In this document: positions 55,607 to 64,000 of the stretch, piece after piece | How positions within the stretch are numbered: position 1 is the first letter of the stretch | Layout of the letters: every line of letters begins with the position of its first letter | Notes under the pieces: generated by a model | Told to the model about the DNA's origin: nothing | Databases searched by the model: none | Seen by the model: only the letters and a program-made list of their open reading frames with translations | Made by a program: the position numbers and the translations under genes | Assembly (NCBI GenBank): GCA_013289695.1 | Contig: JABCZK010000003.1 | Coordinates: 62,001-126,000, forward strand | Direction of reading: 5' to 3' | Length of the DNA: 64,000 bases | Source of the DNA: Acidobacteriota bacterium | GTDB taxonomy: Bacteria > Acidobacteriota > Terriglobia > Acidiferrales > UBA7541

Positions 55607-58111
55607 ATGGACAACCTGCTGCAAGACATTCGCTTCGGACTGCGAACGCTCGGGAAAAATCCGGGATTTACGATCGTTGCGATCCTGACTCTGGCGCTCG
55701 GCATTGGCGCGAATGCGGCGATTTTTTCGCTCACGGATCAGGTTCTGCTGCGCTTGCTCCCTGTCGAACGCCCGCGCGAGCTCGTGGTCCTCACCTCACC
55801 GGGAGTAAACCACGGGCGCGTCTGGAGCGACATCGAGGGCGGCCCGTCTTTCTCCTATCCAATGTACAAAGATCTGCGCGATCGCAACGAGGTCTTTGCG
55901 GGCCTGCTGGCTAGCTTTTACGTGCAAGTGAATGTGGCCGGGCAGGGACAATCCCAGCTTACGGACGGCGTACTTGTCAGTGGAAACTATTTTCAAGTTC
56001 TGGGTGTGCGGCCCTTTCTCGGGCGGGTTCTTACTGCGCAAGACGAAACGGCGCCGGGCGCGAATCTTGTGACGGTGCTGAGCTACGGATACTGGACGCG
56101 TCACTTCGGCAGCGACCCAAACATCTTAAACAAGCAACTTGCCGTCAACGGGAATTCCCTCACGGTTGTGGGCGTCGCTCGTCCCGGCTTTACGGGCGTA
56201 CAAGTCGGTTTAATTCCCGACGTGTTTATCCCCATAACAATGAAAGCGCAGATGACTCCGAATTGGGACGGGCTCGCGGATCGCAACGACCATTGGGTGA
56301 CGATGTTGGGCCGGCTGAAGCCGGGAATTTCCGCAAACAAGGCGCAAGCCGGGCTCGCTCCCCTGTATCGCGCGCTTATGGAAGGCGACGCGACCGCTCT
56401 GAAGCCTTCGCCGCGAAACCGCGAGGAATTCGTGAATCGCAAGCTGGTCCTCGACACGGGATCTCATGGCCGGCCAATCCTGCAACACGACACCAAACAG
56501 CCGCTGCTCGTACTGATGGCGATGGTGGGGCTGGTGCTGTTGATTGCGTGCGCCAACCTGGCCGGGCTGTTGATCGCGCGCGGAGAAGGGCGGCAGCGCG
56601 AAATCACATTGCGTCTGGCGCTAGGCGCAGGCCGCTTGCGGCTGGTGCGCCAATTGATGACGGAAAGTTTAATTCTCGCGCTGACGGGCGGGGTCGCGGG
56701 CCTGGCGTTGGCTTCGTGGACGCTCAGCGTGATCGTTAATTCGATTCCGGAGAACGACGGCGCTTCGGGGCTGACGGCTCAGCTCGATTATCGCGTGCTG
56801 ATTTTCGCCTGCGTGGTTTCGCTGGTTACGGGCGTGTTGTTTGGACTGGCTCCGGCAATTCGCGCCACCCACACCGATTTGCAGAGCGTGTTGAAAGATC
56901 AGGGAGTGAGCGTATCGGGCGGAAAAGCCAATGTGCGGGTGCGAAAATCCTTGATGGTGTCGCAAATTGCGTTGACGGCGGTACTGCTCGCCGCCGCCGG
57001 TCTGTTCGCGCACAGTTTGTTGAACCTTAAGACGCAGGACCTGGGCGTTCGTCCGGACCACGTGCTGGAATTTTCGATTTCGCCGGAATTGAACCGCTAT
57101 ACCCCGCCCCAGACAATCGCGCTCACCGACCGCATTCGCAAGAGCATGGAAACGCTGCCGGGCGTGCGCTCGGTGAGCACGTCTGAAATACCGATGCTCG
57201 CGGATAGCAATTCATCGTCGAACATTACCGTCCAGGGCTATAACGCGCAGGAAGATGAAGACATGGACGTCGCCCAGAACTGGGTGGGCCCGAACTTCCT
57301 GGCCACCATGGGAATTCCGCTGCTGAACGGGCGGGAATTCTCGGAGGCCGATACCGGCACGTCGCCGAAAGTTGCAATCATCAACGAAGCGATGGCGCGC
57401 CGCTACTTCGCAGGACGCGATCCCATAGGACTGCACTTCGGATTCGGCGGCGGGAAGGACGCCAAGCTCGACACGGAAATCATAGGGATCGTGAAGGACA
57501 GCAAGAACGTTGACGTGAAGAAGGCGACTCGGCCATTCGTCTTCCTCCCGTATTCGCAGAGCGAGCATTTCGGAAATGCGACATTTTACGCGCGCACGAG
57601 TCAGGATCCCGTCGCGCTGACCGCCAGCGTACGCAACCTGATGCAAGGGTTCGACAGCAATTTGCCCGTGTACGGCGTAAAAACTTTGACGGCGCAGGTG
57701 GACGAACTCATGTTTACCGACCGCCTTTTGACCATCTTCTCGCTTTGCCTCGGCTTGCTTGCAGCGCTGCTCGCGACGGTCGGTTTGTACGGCGTGATGG
57801 CCTATGTGGTGGCGCGGCGTACACGCGAGATCGGGATTCGCATGGCGCTGGGAGCCACGCAAAGAAATGTTGCCTGGATGATTTTACGCGAAATCATCGG
57901 GATGTTGGCCACGGGCTTAGGCATAGGGCTTATCGCCGCATACGGAATCGGCAAACTCATCGAATCGCAGCTGTTCGGCGTGAAGGCCAGCGATCCGATC
58001 GTCTTCGTCATCGCTGCCGGATCGCTCGTGGCAGTCGCGCTATTGGCCGGGTGGTTGCCGTCCCGCAAAGCTGCGAACGTGGATCCCATGGTCGCGCTAC
58101 GCTACGAATGA
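55607..58111 (+). CDS. ADOP-type FtsX/MacB-like permease 3
   Basis: 834 residues, the longest of the set; AGGAG lies before ATG 55607. It begins DNLLQDIRFGLRTLGKNPGF and has the first helix [20 protein letters not shown]. Its first periplasmic domain carries extra residues (LTSPGVNHGRVWSDIEGG; FIPITMKAQMTPNWDGLADR). FtsX block LVLLIACANLAGLLIARGEG, second anchor SLMVSQIALTAVLLAAAGLF and a final [15 protein letters not shown], differing from the RRAMRVDP ending of its neighbours. It is the most divergent complete member. Confidence 0.9.
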   Translation: MDNLLQDIRFGLRTLGKNPGFTIVAILTLALGIGANAAIFSLTDQVLLRLLPVERPRELVVLTSPGVNHGRVWSDIEGGPSFSYPMYKDLRDRNEVFAGLLASFYVQVNVAGQGQSQLTDGVLVSGNYFQVLGVRPFLGRVLTAQDETAPGANLVTVLSYGYWTRHFGSDPNILNKQLAVNGNSLTVVGVARPGFTGVQVGLIPDVFIPITMKAQMTPNWDGLADRNDHWVTMLGRLKPGISANKAQAGLAPLYRALMEGDATALKPSPRNREEFVNRKLVLDTGSHGRPILQHDTKQPLLVLMAMVGLVLLIACANLAGLLIARGEGRQREITLRLALGAGRLRLVRQLMTESLILALTGGVAGLALASWTLSVIVNSIPENDGASGLTAQLDYRVLIFACVVSLVTGVLFGLAPAIRATHTDLQSVLKDQGVSVSGGKANVRVRKSLMVSQIALTAVLLAAAGLFAHSLLNLKTQDLGVRPDHVLEFSISPELNRYTPPQTIALTDRIRKSMETLPGVRSVSTSEIPMLADSNSSSNITVQGYNAQEDEDMDVAQNWVGPNFLATMGIPLLNGREFSEADTGTSPKVAIINEAMARRYFAGRDPIGLHFGFGGGKDAKLDTEIIGIVKDSKNVDVKKATRPFVFLPYSQSEHFGNATFYARTSQDPVALTASVRNLMQGFDSNLPVYGVKTLTAQVDELMFTDRLLTIFSLCLGLLAALLATVGLYGVMAYVVARRTREIGIRMALGATQRNVAWMILREIIGMLATGLGIGLIAAYGIGKLIESQLFGVKASDPIVFVIAAGSLVAVALLAGWLPSRKAANVDPMVALRYE

Positions 58112-58280
58112 GAGCGCGAGCTGGAACTTACACGGCTGAAATGACGTATCTGCGATGGAAGGCGCGGCCACCAGTACAGCAAGGATTGGTGTTGAACTGC
58201 TCGGCGCCGGCTGAAGCGCTATCGTTGAGCATCGCGCGCCGCCAATCACCGATCACTACTGACGAATCACGGAGCTCTAA

Positions 58281-60740
58281 ATGGAAAGTCTACTGCAAGA
58301 CATACGCTACGGCGCCCGCATGCTGATGAAAAATCCCGGCTTCCTGATTGTCGCGGTCATCACCTTGGCGCTAGGCATCGGCGCGAATACTGCGATCTTC
58401 AGCATGGTGGATGCTTTTCTGCTGCGGCCGCTCCCGGTGGCGGATCCAGCGCAAATCACGGTGCTGGCTTTTCAGCAGAAACATGGAAATTTCCAGACCC
58501 AATTTTCCATTGCAGATTATCGGGATATTCAAAATCAAACGACCGAAGTGTTCGCGGATGTTTTCGATTATCAATTCGGTTTGGATGGCCTGAGCGTGGA
58601 CGGCAAAGCCGACCGCGTGATGACCAACTACGTCTCTGGAAATTATTTTTCCGCGTTGGGGATCAAGCCGGCGCTCGGCAGATTTATTCTGCCTGCGGAA
58701 GGCGCCGTGCCGGGCGCGGATCCTGTGATGGTCCTCGGCTATTCCTATTGGCAGACGCGCTTCGGCGGCGATCCGGGAATTGTCGGGCGCAAGGTTTCCG
58801 TGGACGGCCATCCGATAACCATCGTGGGCGTCGCGCCAAAGGGTTTTGTCGGCGTCTATCCGATTTTAAGTGTGCAGGGATATTTGCCGCTGGGAATGGC
58901 AATTATTGCCGGCAATCCTAGTGACTTCATGACCAACCGCCAGATCCGCAATGTTCCGATTCTCGCGCGGCTCCGGCCTGGCGTGAGCCTGCAACAGGCG
59001 CAGGCCGTCTTGGCCGTGGTATCCCAGAGGCTCGCTCAGGAATACCCCGATGTCCACAAAGATCTCAGCGTGCAAGCCTTTCCAGAACTTCGCGCGCGCC
59101 CGAATCCCGATCCCAATAACACGGTGCTCGCAGTGGGCGGCCTTTTCCTGGGTTTGGCCGTGATGGTGTTGCTGCTGGCGTGCGTCAACGTGGCCAATAT
59201 TCTGCTCGTGCGCGCTACGGTGCGCGAACGCGAAATGGCGATTCGCGCCGCCTTGGGCGCCGCGCGAGTTCGCCTGATCCGGCAGTTACTTACCGAAAGC
59301 GTTTTGTTGGCGCTCTTGGGCGGCGTGGCGGGAGTTCTGCTTGGCTATTGGGGCAGCTCCGCGCTCGGCTCGATCAATGTTCAAACGGACCTTCCCGTTC
59401 ATTTTGATTTTGGTTTTGACTGGCGCGTTTTTGGCTTCGCCACCGCGGCGGCATTGCTGACCGGAATTATCGTGGGCATCGTGCCGGCCGTGCGTGTTTC
59501 GCGCGGAAATTTGAGCGCGATTCTGCACGCAGGCGGGCGCGGCGTGGTGGGAGGGAAGAACCGGTTGCGCAGCACGCTGGTGGTGGTGCAGGTGGCAGGT
59601 TCACTGATGCTGCTGATCATCGCCGGACTCTTCGCGCGCAGTCTCGCACAGGCGCAGCGCACCGATCTAGGCTTCAAACCCGATCACGTCCTGAACCTGA
59701 TCATGGATCCGAACGAAATCGGTTACAACCAGGCGCAAACGCGTGATTTCTACAAGAATTTGTTGCAACGTGTCCGTGCGCTTCCTGGAGTGGTGTCCGC
59801 CTCGACCGCCAACGCTACTCCCATGGGCTACTACAACAATTCTGATTCGCTCACAATCGAGGGATACCAGCCGCCTCCCGGCCAGCCGCTTCCCTCCTCC
59901 CTGTACAACACGATTTCGACGGATTACTTCCAGACCATGGGAGTTCCCCTACTTCATGGGCGAACTTTCACGGAAGCGGACGATGAGAATGCGCAATACG
60001 TCGCGATCGTCAGCGAAGCGATGGCCAAAAATTACTGGCCTGATAAAGATCCCATCGGGCGGCAATTTCAAATGGCCTCGGATTCCAAACACTCGCTCAT
60101 CGTCGTCGGCGTGACTGCAGACGTGCGCTACCGGGGTCTCACCGGTCCGTTTAGCGATATGTTCTACGTGCCGTTTTCGCAGCACCAAATTGGAAACTCG
60201 CTGCAAGTGCTACAGCTGCGCACCGCGGCGGCCCCGGAAACGATGATCCCGGGAATCGAGCGCGCCATCGAAACGCTCGCGCCGCAACTTCCGGTATTCG
60301 ACGTGCAAACAATGTCTCAGGCGCTGAATACGCTGAACGGGTTGCTGTTCTACAAGATCGGCGCGCTGCTGGCGGCGCTGCTCGGGATGCTGGGACTGGT
60401 TTTGGCAATCGTCGGAGTTTACGGGGTGGTTTCCTACGCCGCCACGCAGAAAACGCACGAAATCGGCGTGCGCATGGCGCTGGGCGCCCAGCCCGCGGAC
60501 ATTCTGAAGATGGTTTTCCGCGAAGGACTGCTGATCGTCGGCATGGGCTTGGTCGTGGGCATCGCCGGCGCATTGGCTGCCGGAAAAGTGGTTGGCAGCT
60601 TTCTCACGGTGAGCGCTCGGGATCCCGTCACGTACATGAGTGTGACCGCCATACTCATGATCGTTGCGCTCAGCGCGTGTTTCATCCCAGCGCGACGCGC
60701 GATGCGCGTGGACCCGATGGTCGCGCTTCGATACGAGTAA
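58281..60740 (+). CDS. ADOP-type FtsX/MacB-like permease 4
   Basis: 819 residues from ATG 58281 with GGAGC upstream. The preceding spacer (169 bases) is the longest in the operon and has only weak repeat traces. [20 protein letters not shown], first helix [20 protein letters not shown], first periplasmic domain, FtsX block AVMVLLLACVNVANILLVRA, second anchor LVVVQVAGSLMLLIIAGLFA, second periplasmic domain (TANATPMGYYNNSDSLTIEG) and the ending [15 protein letters not shown]. Confidence 0.9.
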   Translation: MESLLQDIRYGARMLMKNPGFLIVAVITLALGIGANTAIFSMVDAFLLRPLPVADPAQITVLAFQQKHGNFQTQFSIADYRDIQNQTTEVFADVFDYQFGLDGLSVDGKADRVMTNYVSGNYFSALGIKPALGRFILPAEGAVPGADPVMVLGYSYWQTRFGGDPGIVGRKVSVDGHPITIVGVAPKGFVGVYPILSVQGYLPLGMAIIAGNPSDFMTNRQIRNVPILARLRPGVSLQQAQAVLAVVSQRLAQEYPDVHKDLSVQAFPELRARPNPDPNNTVLAVGGLFLGLAVMVLLLACVNVANILLVRATVREREMAIRAALGAARVRLIRQLLTESVLLALLGGVAGVLLGYWGSSALGSINVQTDLPVHFDFGFDWRVFGFATAAALLTGIIVGIVPAVRVSRGNLSAILHAGGRGVVGGKNRLRSTLVVVQVAGSLMLLIIAGLFARSLAQAQRTDLGFKPDHVLNLIMDPNEIGYNQAQTRDFYKNLLQRVRALPGVVSASTANATPMGYYNNSDSLTIEGYQPPPGQPLPSSLYNTISTDYFQTMGVPLLHGRTFTEADDENAQYVAIVSEAMAKNYWPDKDPIGRQFQMASDSKHSLIVVGVTADVRYRGLTGPFSDMFYVPFSQHQIGNSLQVLQLRTAAAPETMIPGIERAIETLAPQLPVFDVQTMSQALNTLNGLLFYKIGALLAALLGMLGLVLAIVGVYGVVSYAATQKTHEIGVRMALGAQPADILKMVFREGLLIVGMGLVVGIAGALAAGKVVGSFLTVSARDPVTYMSVTAILMIVALSACFIPARRAMRVDPMVALRYE

Positions 60741-60810
60741 GCAGTGACAGGTGACGAGTGATGAGAAACGGTGGGCCTTCCGCTCATCACTTGTCACTCG
60801 ACAAGCATCA
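60738..60810 (+). repeat. AGTGANN-type array and 15-bp hairpin after permease 4
   Basis: Degenerate seven-base units (AGTAA, AGTGA, GGTGA, AGTGA) run from the stop codon. GTGACGAGTGATGAG (60751-60765) pairs with CTCATCACTTGTCAC (60783-60797): 15 pairs with one G-U as RNA, and the loop can close further with CGG/CCG. The stem ends about 30 bases before the next start. Confidence 0.8.
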
Positions 60811-60828
60811 CTTTTTTAGGGGGGCGTA

Positions 60829-63306
60829 ATGGGAACGCTGCTGCAGGATCTGCGTTACGGAATCCGCATGCTGGCGAAAAGTCCGGGTTTCACTGCGCTC
60901 GCCGTCATCACGCTGGCGCTTGGAATCGGCGCGAACACTGCGATTTTCTCCGTGATCAATTCCGTCGTGTTGCGCCCGCTGCCATTTCAAGAGCCAGGGC
61001 GCTTGGTGGAGCTATGGCAGATCGAACGCGCGCCGGGAAATTTTCCACTGACTGGTCCCGATTATCTGGACTGGCAAGCACAGACTCGCACACTCGAAGC
61101 GACCAGTCTGTACTCCTGGGAACGGACGGCTAACGCCAGCGGCGCCGGCGAGCCCCAGGCCGCTTCCGTAATCAGCACGCAGGCGAATTTTTTCAGCGTG
61201 CTTGGCGTGCAGCCACGAATCGGGCGCGCCTTCGATCGCGGCGAAGATCAGGCCGGCAAAAATCATGTGGCTATTTTGAGCAATGCCTTCTGGCATCGGC
61301 AATTCGGCGGCCGCTCCGACGTCTTGGGAAAAACTATCGAGCTGAACGACGAGCCCTATTCCGTGATCGGCGTCCTGCCGGCTTGGTTCAATTTTCAGCA
61401 CGCGACGGAAATTTGGACTCCCATGGACATGACGCCGAAAGCACTGGGTCCGCGCGGTTCGCATTCCTATCGCGCGATTGGCAGACTCAAACCGAATCTC
61501 AGCGCGAGCCAGGCGCAAGCGGAACTCAACAGCATCACCAGGCAGCTGGCAAAATCATATCCGGACAACGATGGGGACAGCGGAGCTGTAGTCGTCTCTC
61601 TGACAGAGCAGCTTACTGGAGCGTCCCGCCAAAGTCTTTTCATTTTACTCGGCGCGGTGGCGCTGGTGCTGCTGGTGGCTTGCGCCAACGTGGCGAACCT
61701 AATGCTCGCGCGCGCCACGAATCGCCAGCGCGAAATCGCCGTGCGCGCCGCGATGGGTGCCGGACGATGGCGCTTGGCGCGCCAACTGCTCACCGAAAGC
61801 ATCTTGCTTTCTCTGGTCGGTGCCGCCCTCGGGCTTTTGGGTGCGTTCTGGGCAGTATCATTTCTGCAATCCACCGAAACTCTGCCGATTCCGCGCGCCA
61901 ATCCCATCCAAATTGACGTGACCGTTCTGCTGTTCACGATCGGCGTCAGCATCGTGATTGGCGCGCTGTTCGGTCTGGCGCCCGCGCTGCAGTCGTTCCA
62001 CTTGAATCTTAGCGAGGAGCTCAAATCCAGCGCCCAGGCAGTGGTCAGTCCGTCTGGAATGCGCCGAGTGCTTCGCGACGCGCTGGTCGTCGGCGAAATT
62101 GCGGCTTCGCTGGCCTTGCTGATCGGCGCCGGTCTGCTGCTGCGCAGTTTTTCACGTTTGCGTGATTCCGGCATCGGCGTGCAAACGGAAAACGTGATCA
62201 CCATGGGCGTCAATCTGCCCGTAGCGAAATACAAGACGCTCGCGGCGCGGCGCCAGTTCTTTGACCAGCTGATCGAACGCATCGAGCGCGAGCCGGGTGT
62301 GCAGGCAGCAGCGGTCTCGACGGAAATTCCTCTGGAAGGCGGCAATAACGGTTACGTGACCGTGGCGGGCCAGGATAATCCGGCGCTGGCGACTCAGCTC
62401 GTCGAATGGAACTACATCACGCCGGGTTATTTTCGCGCGTATGGCGTACGTGTTATGCAAGGCCGCGTTTTCACGCCCGAAGAAGTGGAACGCACGGCTG
62501 TCGTGAATCTAAAACTGGACGATCTCTATAAGAACGACCCGAACTTGAAGACGGTGCCGCCGGATCTAGGATTCGTCGCCGTCATCAACCGCAAGATGGC
62601 GCTATTGTATTTTCCGAAACAGGACGCGATGGGCAAAGTTTTTCACGCCAGCGGAGTTCCCGTCACCGTTGTTGGCATAGTGGGCGACGTAAAGGAATGG
62701 GACATTCGCGAGGATGTGGTTCCCCAGGCATATTTCCCGCTCACGGCCGTTCTCGACAGTGAAGGATTTGGCGGGCGATTGACGGTGAAGACCAGCGTCG
62801 CTCCGCGCGGTGTTTTGGCGGCGATTCGCGGCGACCTCCACGCACTCGATGACGGCTTGGCGGTGATCCGCCCGCGCACGATGGATGAGGTCGTCGGCGA
62901 TGCCATGCAGGACACCAGTGAGCAAACCATGCTGCTCGGTATTTTTGCCGCGCTCGCGCTGTTGCTGGCCTCGGTGGGTATTTACGGAGTGATGGCCTAC
63001 GTCGTCACGCAACGCACGCACGAGATCGGTGTGCGCATGGCGCTGGGTGCGCAGCAGAACGATGTGCTGCGACAGGTTCTCGGCGAAGGCTCCCGGCTCA
63101 CTGTAATTGGCGTGGCGCTCGGGTTGGCGGCCGCGTTCGCTCTCACGCGCTTGCTGCGCTCGCTGCTATTTGGCGTTAGCGCCAGCGATCCGCTCACGTT
63201 CGCGGGAGTTTCGATTTTGCTCGCAATCGTTGCGCTGGCCGCGTGCTACATCCCAGCGCGTCGCGCATCGCGCGTGGACCCGATGGTGGCTTTGCGCTAC
63301 GAGTGA
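60829..63306 (+). CDS. ADOP-type FtsX/MacB-like permease 5
   Basis: 825 residues from ATG 60829 (AGGGGGG upstream). [20 protein letters not shown], helix [20 protein letters not shown], first periplasmic domain, FtsX block LGAVALVLLVACANVANLML ARA, second anchor ALVVGEIAASLALLIGAGLL, second periplasmic domain with EIPLEGGNNGYVTVAGQDNP, and the ending [15 protein letters not shown]. Similar in all helices to permeases 1 and 2. Confidence 0.9.
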   Translation: MGTLLQDLRYGIRMLAKSPGFTALAVITLALGIGANTAIFSVINSVVLRPLPFQEPGRLVELWQIERAPGNFPLTGPDYLDWQAQTRTLEATSLYSWERTANASGAGEPQAASVISTQANFFSVLGVQPRIGRAFDRGEDQAGKNHVAILSNAFWHRQFGGRSDVLGKTIELNDEPYSVIGVLPAWFNFQHATEIWTPMDMTPKALGPRGSHSYRAIGRLKPNLSASQAQAELNSITRQLAKSYPDNDGDSGAVVVSLTEQLTGASRQSLFILLGAVALVLLVACANVANLMLARATNRQREIAVRAAMGAGRWRLARQLLTESILLSLVGAALGLLGAFWAVSFLQSTETLPIPRANPIQIDVTVLLFTIGVSIVIGALFGLAPALQSFHLNLSEELKSSAQAVVSPSGMRRVLRDALVVGEIAASLALLIGAGLLLRSFSRLRDSGIGVQTENVITMGVNLPVAKYKTLAARRQFFDQLIERIEREPGVQAAAVSTEIPLEGGNNGYVTVAGQDNPALATQLVEWNYITPGYFRAYGVRVMQGRVFTPEEVERTAVVNLKLDDLYKNDPNLKTVPPDLGFVAVINRKMALLYFPKQDAMGKVFHASGVPVTVVGIVGDVKEWDIREDVVPQAYFPLTAVLDSEGFGGRLTVKTSVAPRGVLAAIRGDLHALDDGLAVIRPRTMDEVVGDAMQDTSEQTMLLGIFAALALLLASVGIYGVMAYVVTQRTHEIGVRMALGAQQNDVLRQVLGEGSRLTVIGVALGLAAAFALTRLLRSLLFGVSASDPLTFAGVSILLAIVALAACYIPARRASRVDPMVALRYE

Positions 63307-63330
63307 GCAGTGACGAGTGACAAGTGATGA
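63302..63330 (+). repeat. Four-copy AGTGANN array after permease 5
   Basis: AGTGA starts at 63302, 63309, 63316 and 63323, an exact period of seven, again beginning inside the stop codon. Here no inverted partner follows in the remaining spacer; instead a GAGGGAGC...GAAGGATCTC sequence precedes the next gene. Confidence 0.75.
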
Positions 63331-63410
63331 TGCAGCGATCGTCGCCGTCCTGAGGGAGCAACGCGAACGAAGGATCTCTCTGTCGCCGAAAGTTTACGAG
63401 GAGCCATAGA

Positions 63411-64000
63411 ATGGAAACCCTGCTGCAAGACATTCGCTACGGCATTCGCATGCTCGCCAAGAATCCCGGCTTCACTGCCATCGCCATTCTTACTTTGGCC
63501 CTCGGGATTGGCGCGAACAGCGCAATTTTCTCCGTCGTCAACGCGGAGCTGTTGCGTCCTCTACCCTTCCGTGATCCTGGCCAGCTCGTGCGTGTGGCCA
63601 CCGCCAACGTGCGACTCCACACCTTGAGCGGCGCGGTTTCCTATCCCGATTTCGCGGACTGGCGCTCGCAAAATCATGTCTTCCAGGACATGGCCGCATA
63701 CACGGACTCCAGCTTTGCTCTCACCGGCATCGAACAGCCCGCGCACCTGCAGGCCGCGACTGTCACCGCCGACATGTTCCATTTGTTGGGAGCCTCGCCG
63801 GAATTGGGCCGCGCGTTTCTGCCCGAGGATGATGAACCGCACCATCACGTCGTCATTCTCAGCCATAGTTTGTGGAAAGAGCGCTTCGGCGGCGATCCGC
63901 AGATCATCGGCCGCGTGATTACGCTCGATAACAGCGCCTACACCGTGCTGGGAGTGATGCCGGCCAGCTTTCAATATCTGCTGCAACGCGAAGTGCCCGA
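63411..64000 (+). CDS. ADOP-type FtsX/MacB-like permease 6, N-terminal part (runs off the right edge)
   Basis: About 196 residues are visible from ATG 63411, with GAGGAG upstream. [20 protein letters not shown] and the first helix [20 protein letters not shown] match the other members; the first periplasmic domain ([38 protein letters not shown]) is cut at the edge. It shows the array extends beyond the window. Confidence 0.9.
   Translation, partial: METLLQDIRYGIRMLAKNPGFTAIAILTLALGIGANSAIFSVVNAELLRPLPFRDPGQLVRVATANVRLHTLSGAVSYPDFADWRSQNHVFQDMAAYTDSSFALTGIEQPAHLQAATVTADMFHLLGASPELGRAFLPEDDEPHHHVVILSHSLWKERFGGDPQIIGRVITLDNSAYTVLGVMPASFQYLLQREVP

Noticed and set aside
63350..63385. GAGGGAGC...GAAGGATCTC sequence before permease 6 as a third hairpin-repeat copy
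   Set aside because: The flanks only loosely resemble copies A and B and the stem is imperfect, so membership cannot be supported by eye.

Overview
The window looks like chromosomal DNA of an Acidobacteriota bacterium (Terriglobia / Koribacter-like; inference from content, not from a database). Pointers are the tandem ABC permeases of about 820 residues with the acidobacterial duplicated (ADOP) layout, a 1,223-residue Oar-like TonB-dependent receptor with a carboxypeptidase-regulatory-like domain, an ASPIC/UnbV (CRTAC1) protein translationally coupled to a TPR protein, and the moderately high GC content. No rRNA, complete tRNA or CRISPR array was seen.

Layout. (1) 1-8.1 kb, respiratory block. 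The N-terminus of an MtrB/PioB-like outer-membrane barrel and a ten-haem DmsE/MtrA-type cytochrome (minus strand) lie head to head with a formate dehydrogenase operon (plus strand). That operon holds a Tat-exported molybdenum subunit with an in-frame UGA read as selenocysteine and a clear SECIS hairpin, an iron-sulphur subunit fused to an NrfD/HybB membrane subunit, and FdhE. Together they could carry electrons from formate to an acceptor at or beyond the outer membrane. (2) 8.3-17.6 kb, envelope genes: an AI-2E-type permease, two tandem OmpA-domain proteins, a stand-alone receiver domain, an outer-membrane protein, a DUF4136 protein and several exported proteins of unknown role. Four copies of a long palindrome (CAACTAGGG-N4-CCCTAGTTG) sit in front of the formate dehydrogenase operon, the first OmpA gene, the DUF4136 gene and the 16.4-kb gene. 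Each has a -10-like CTA/TTA at the same distance, so they look like one regulon. (3) 18-24.5 kb, accessory DNA: a SagB-type oxidoreductase, a beheaded ImmA/IrrE peptidase, hipBA, a truncated DUF900 hydrolase, a Phd-VapC pair with a 19-bp operator palindrome, a truncated RHH antitoxin, integrase-arm-like repeats and a 40-bp tRNA 3' end. This reads as a decayed island at a tRNA attachment site.

(4) 24.5-36 kb, a carbohydrate block on the minus strand: TPR protein, Tat-exported ASPIC/UnbV protein, family 31 glycoside hydrolase and TonB-dependent receptor, with a divergent membrane-anchored acidobacterial protein. (5) 36-45.5 kb: two PQQ-repeat lipoproteins and a coupled membrane protein; a di-haem cytochrome c with a CuA protein; a UBP-type zinc-finger protein, Dps and dienelactone hydrolase; a YbjQ protein; and an ABC-2 exporter pair. 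A 910-base intergenic region with stacked palindromes follows. (6) 46.4-64 kb: TypA/BipA, then a MacB-like system with one adaptor, one ATPase and six tandem ADOP permeases (the last cut by the window edge). Several spacers between the permeases contain 7-bp-period AGTGANN arrays facing inverted copies, so the mRNA would fold into long hairpins between cistrons.

Starts were moved inward from the longest frame where a Shine-Dalgarno sequence, signal peptide or gene overlap argued for it; each entry says so.
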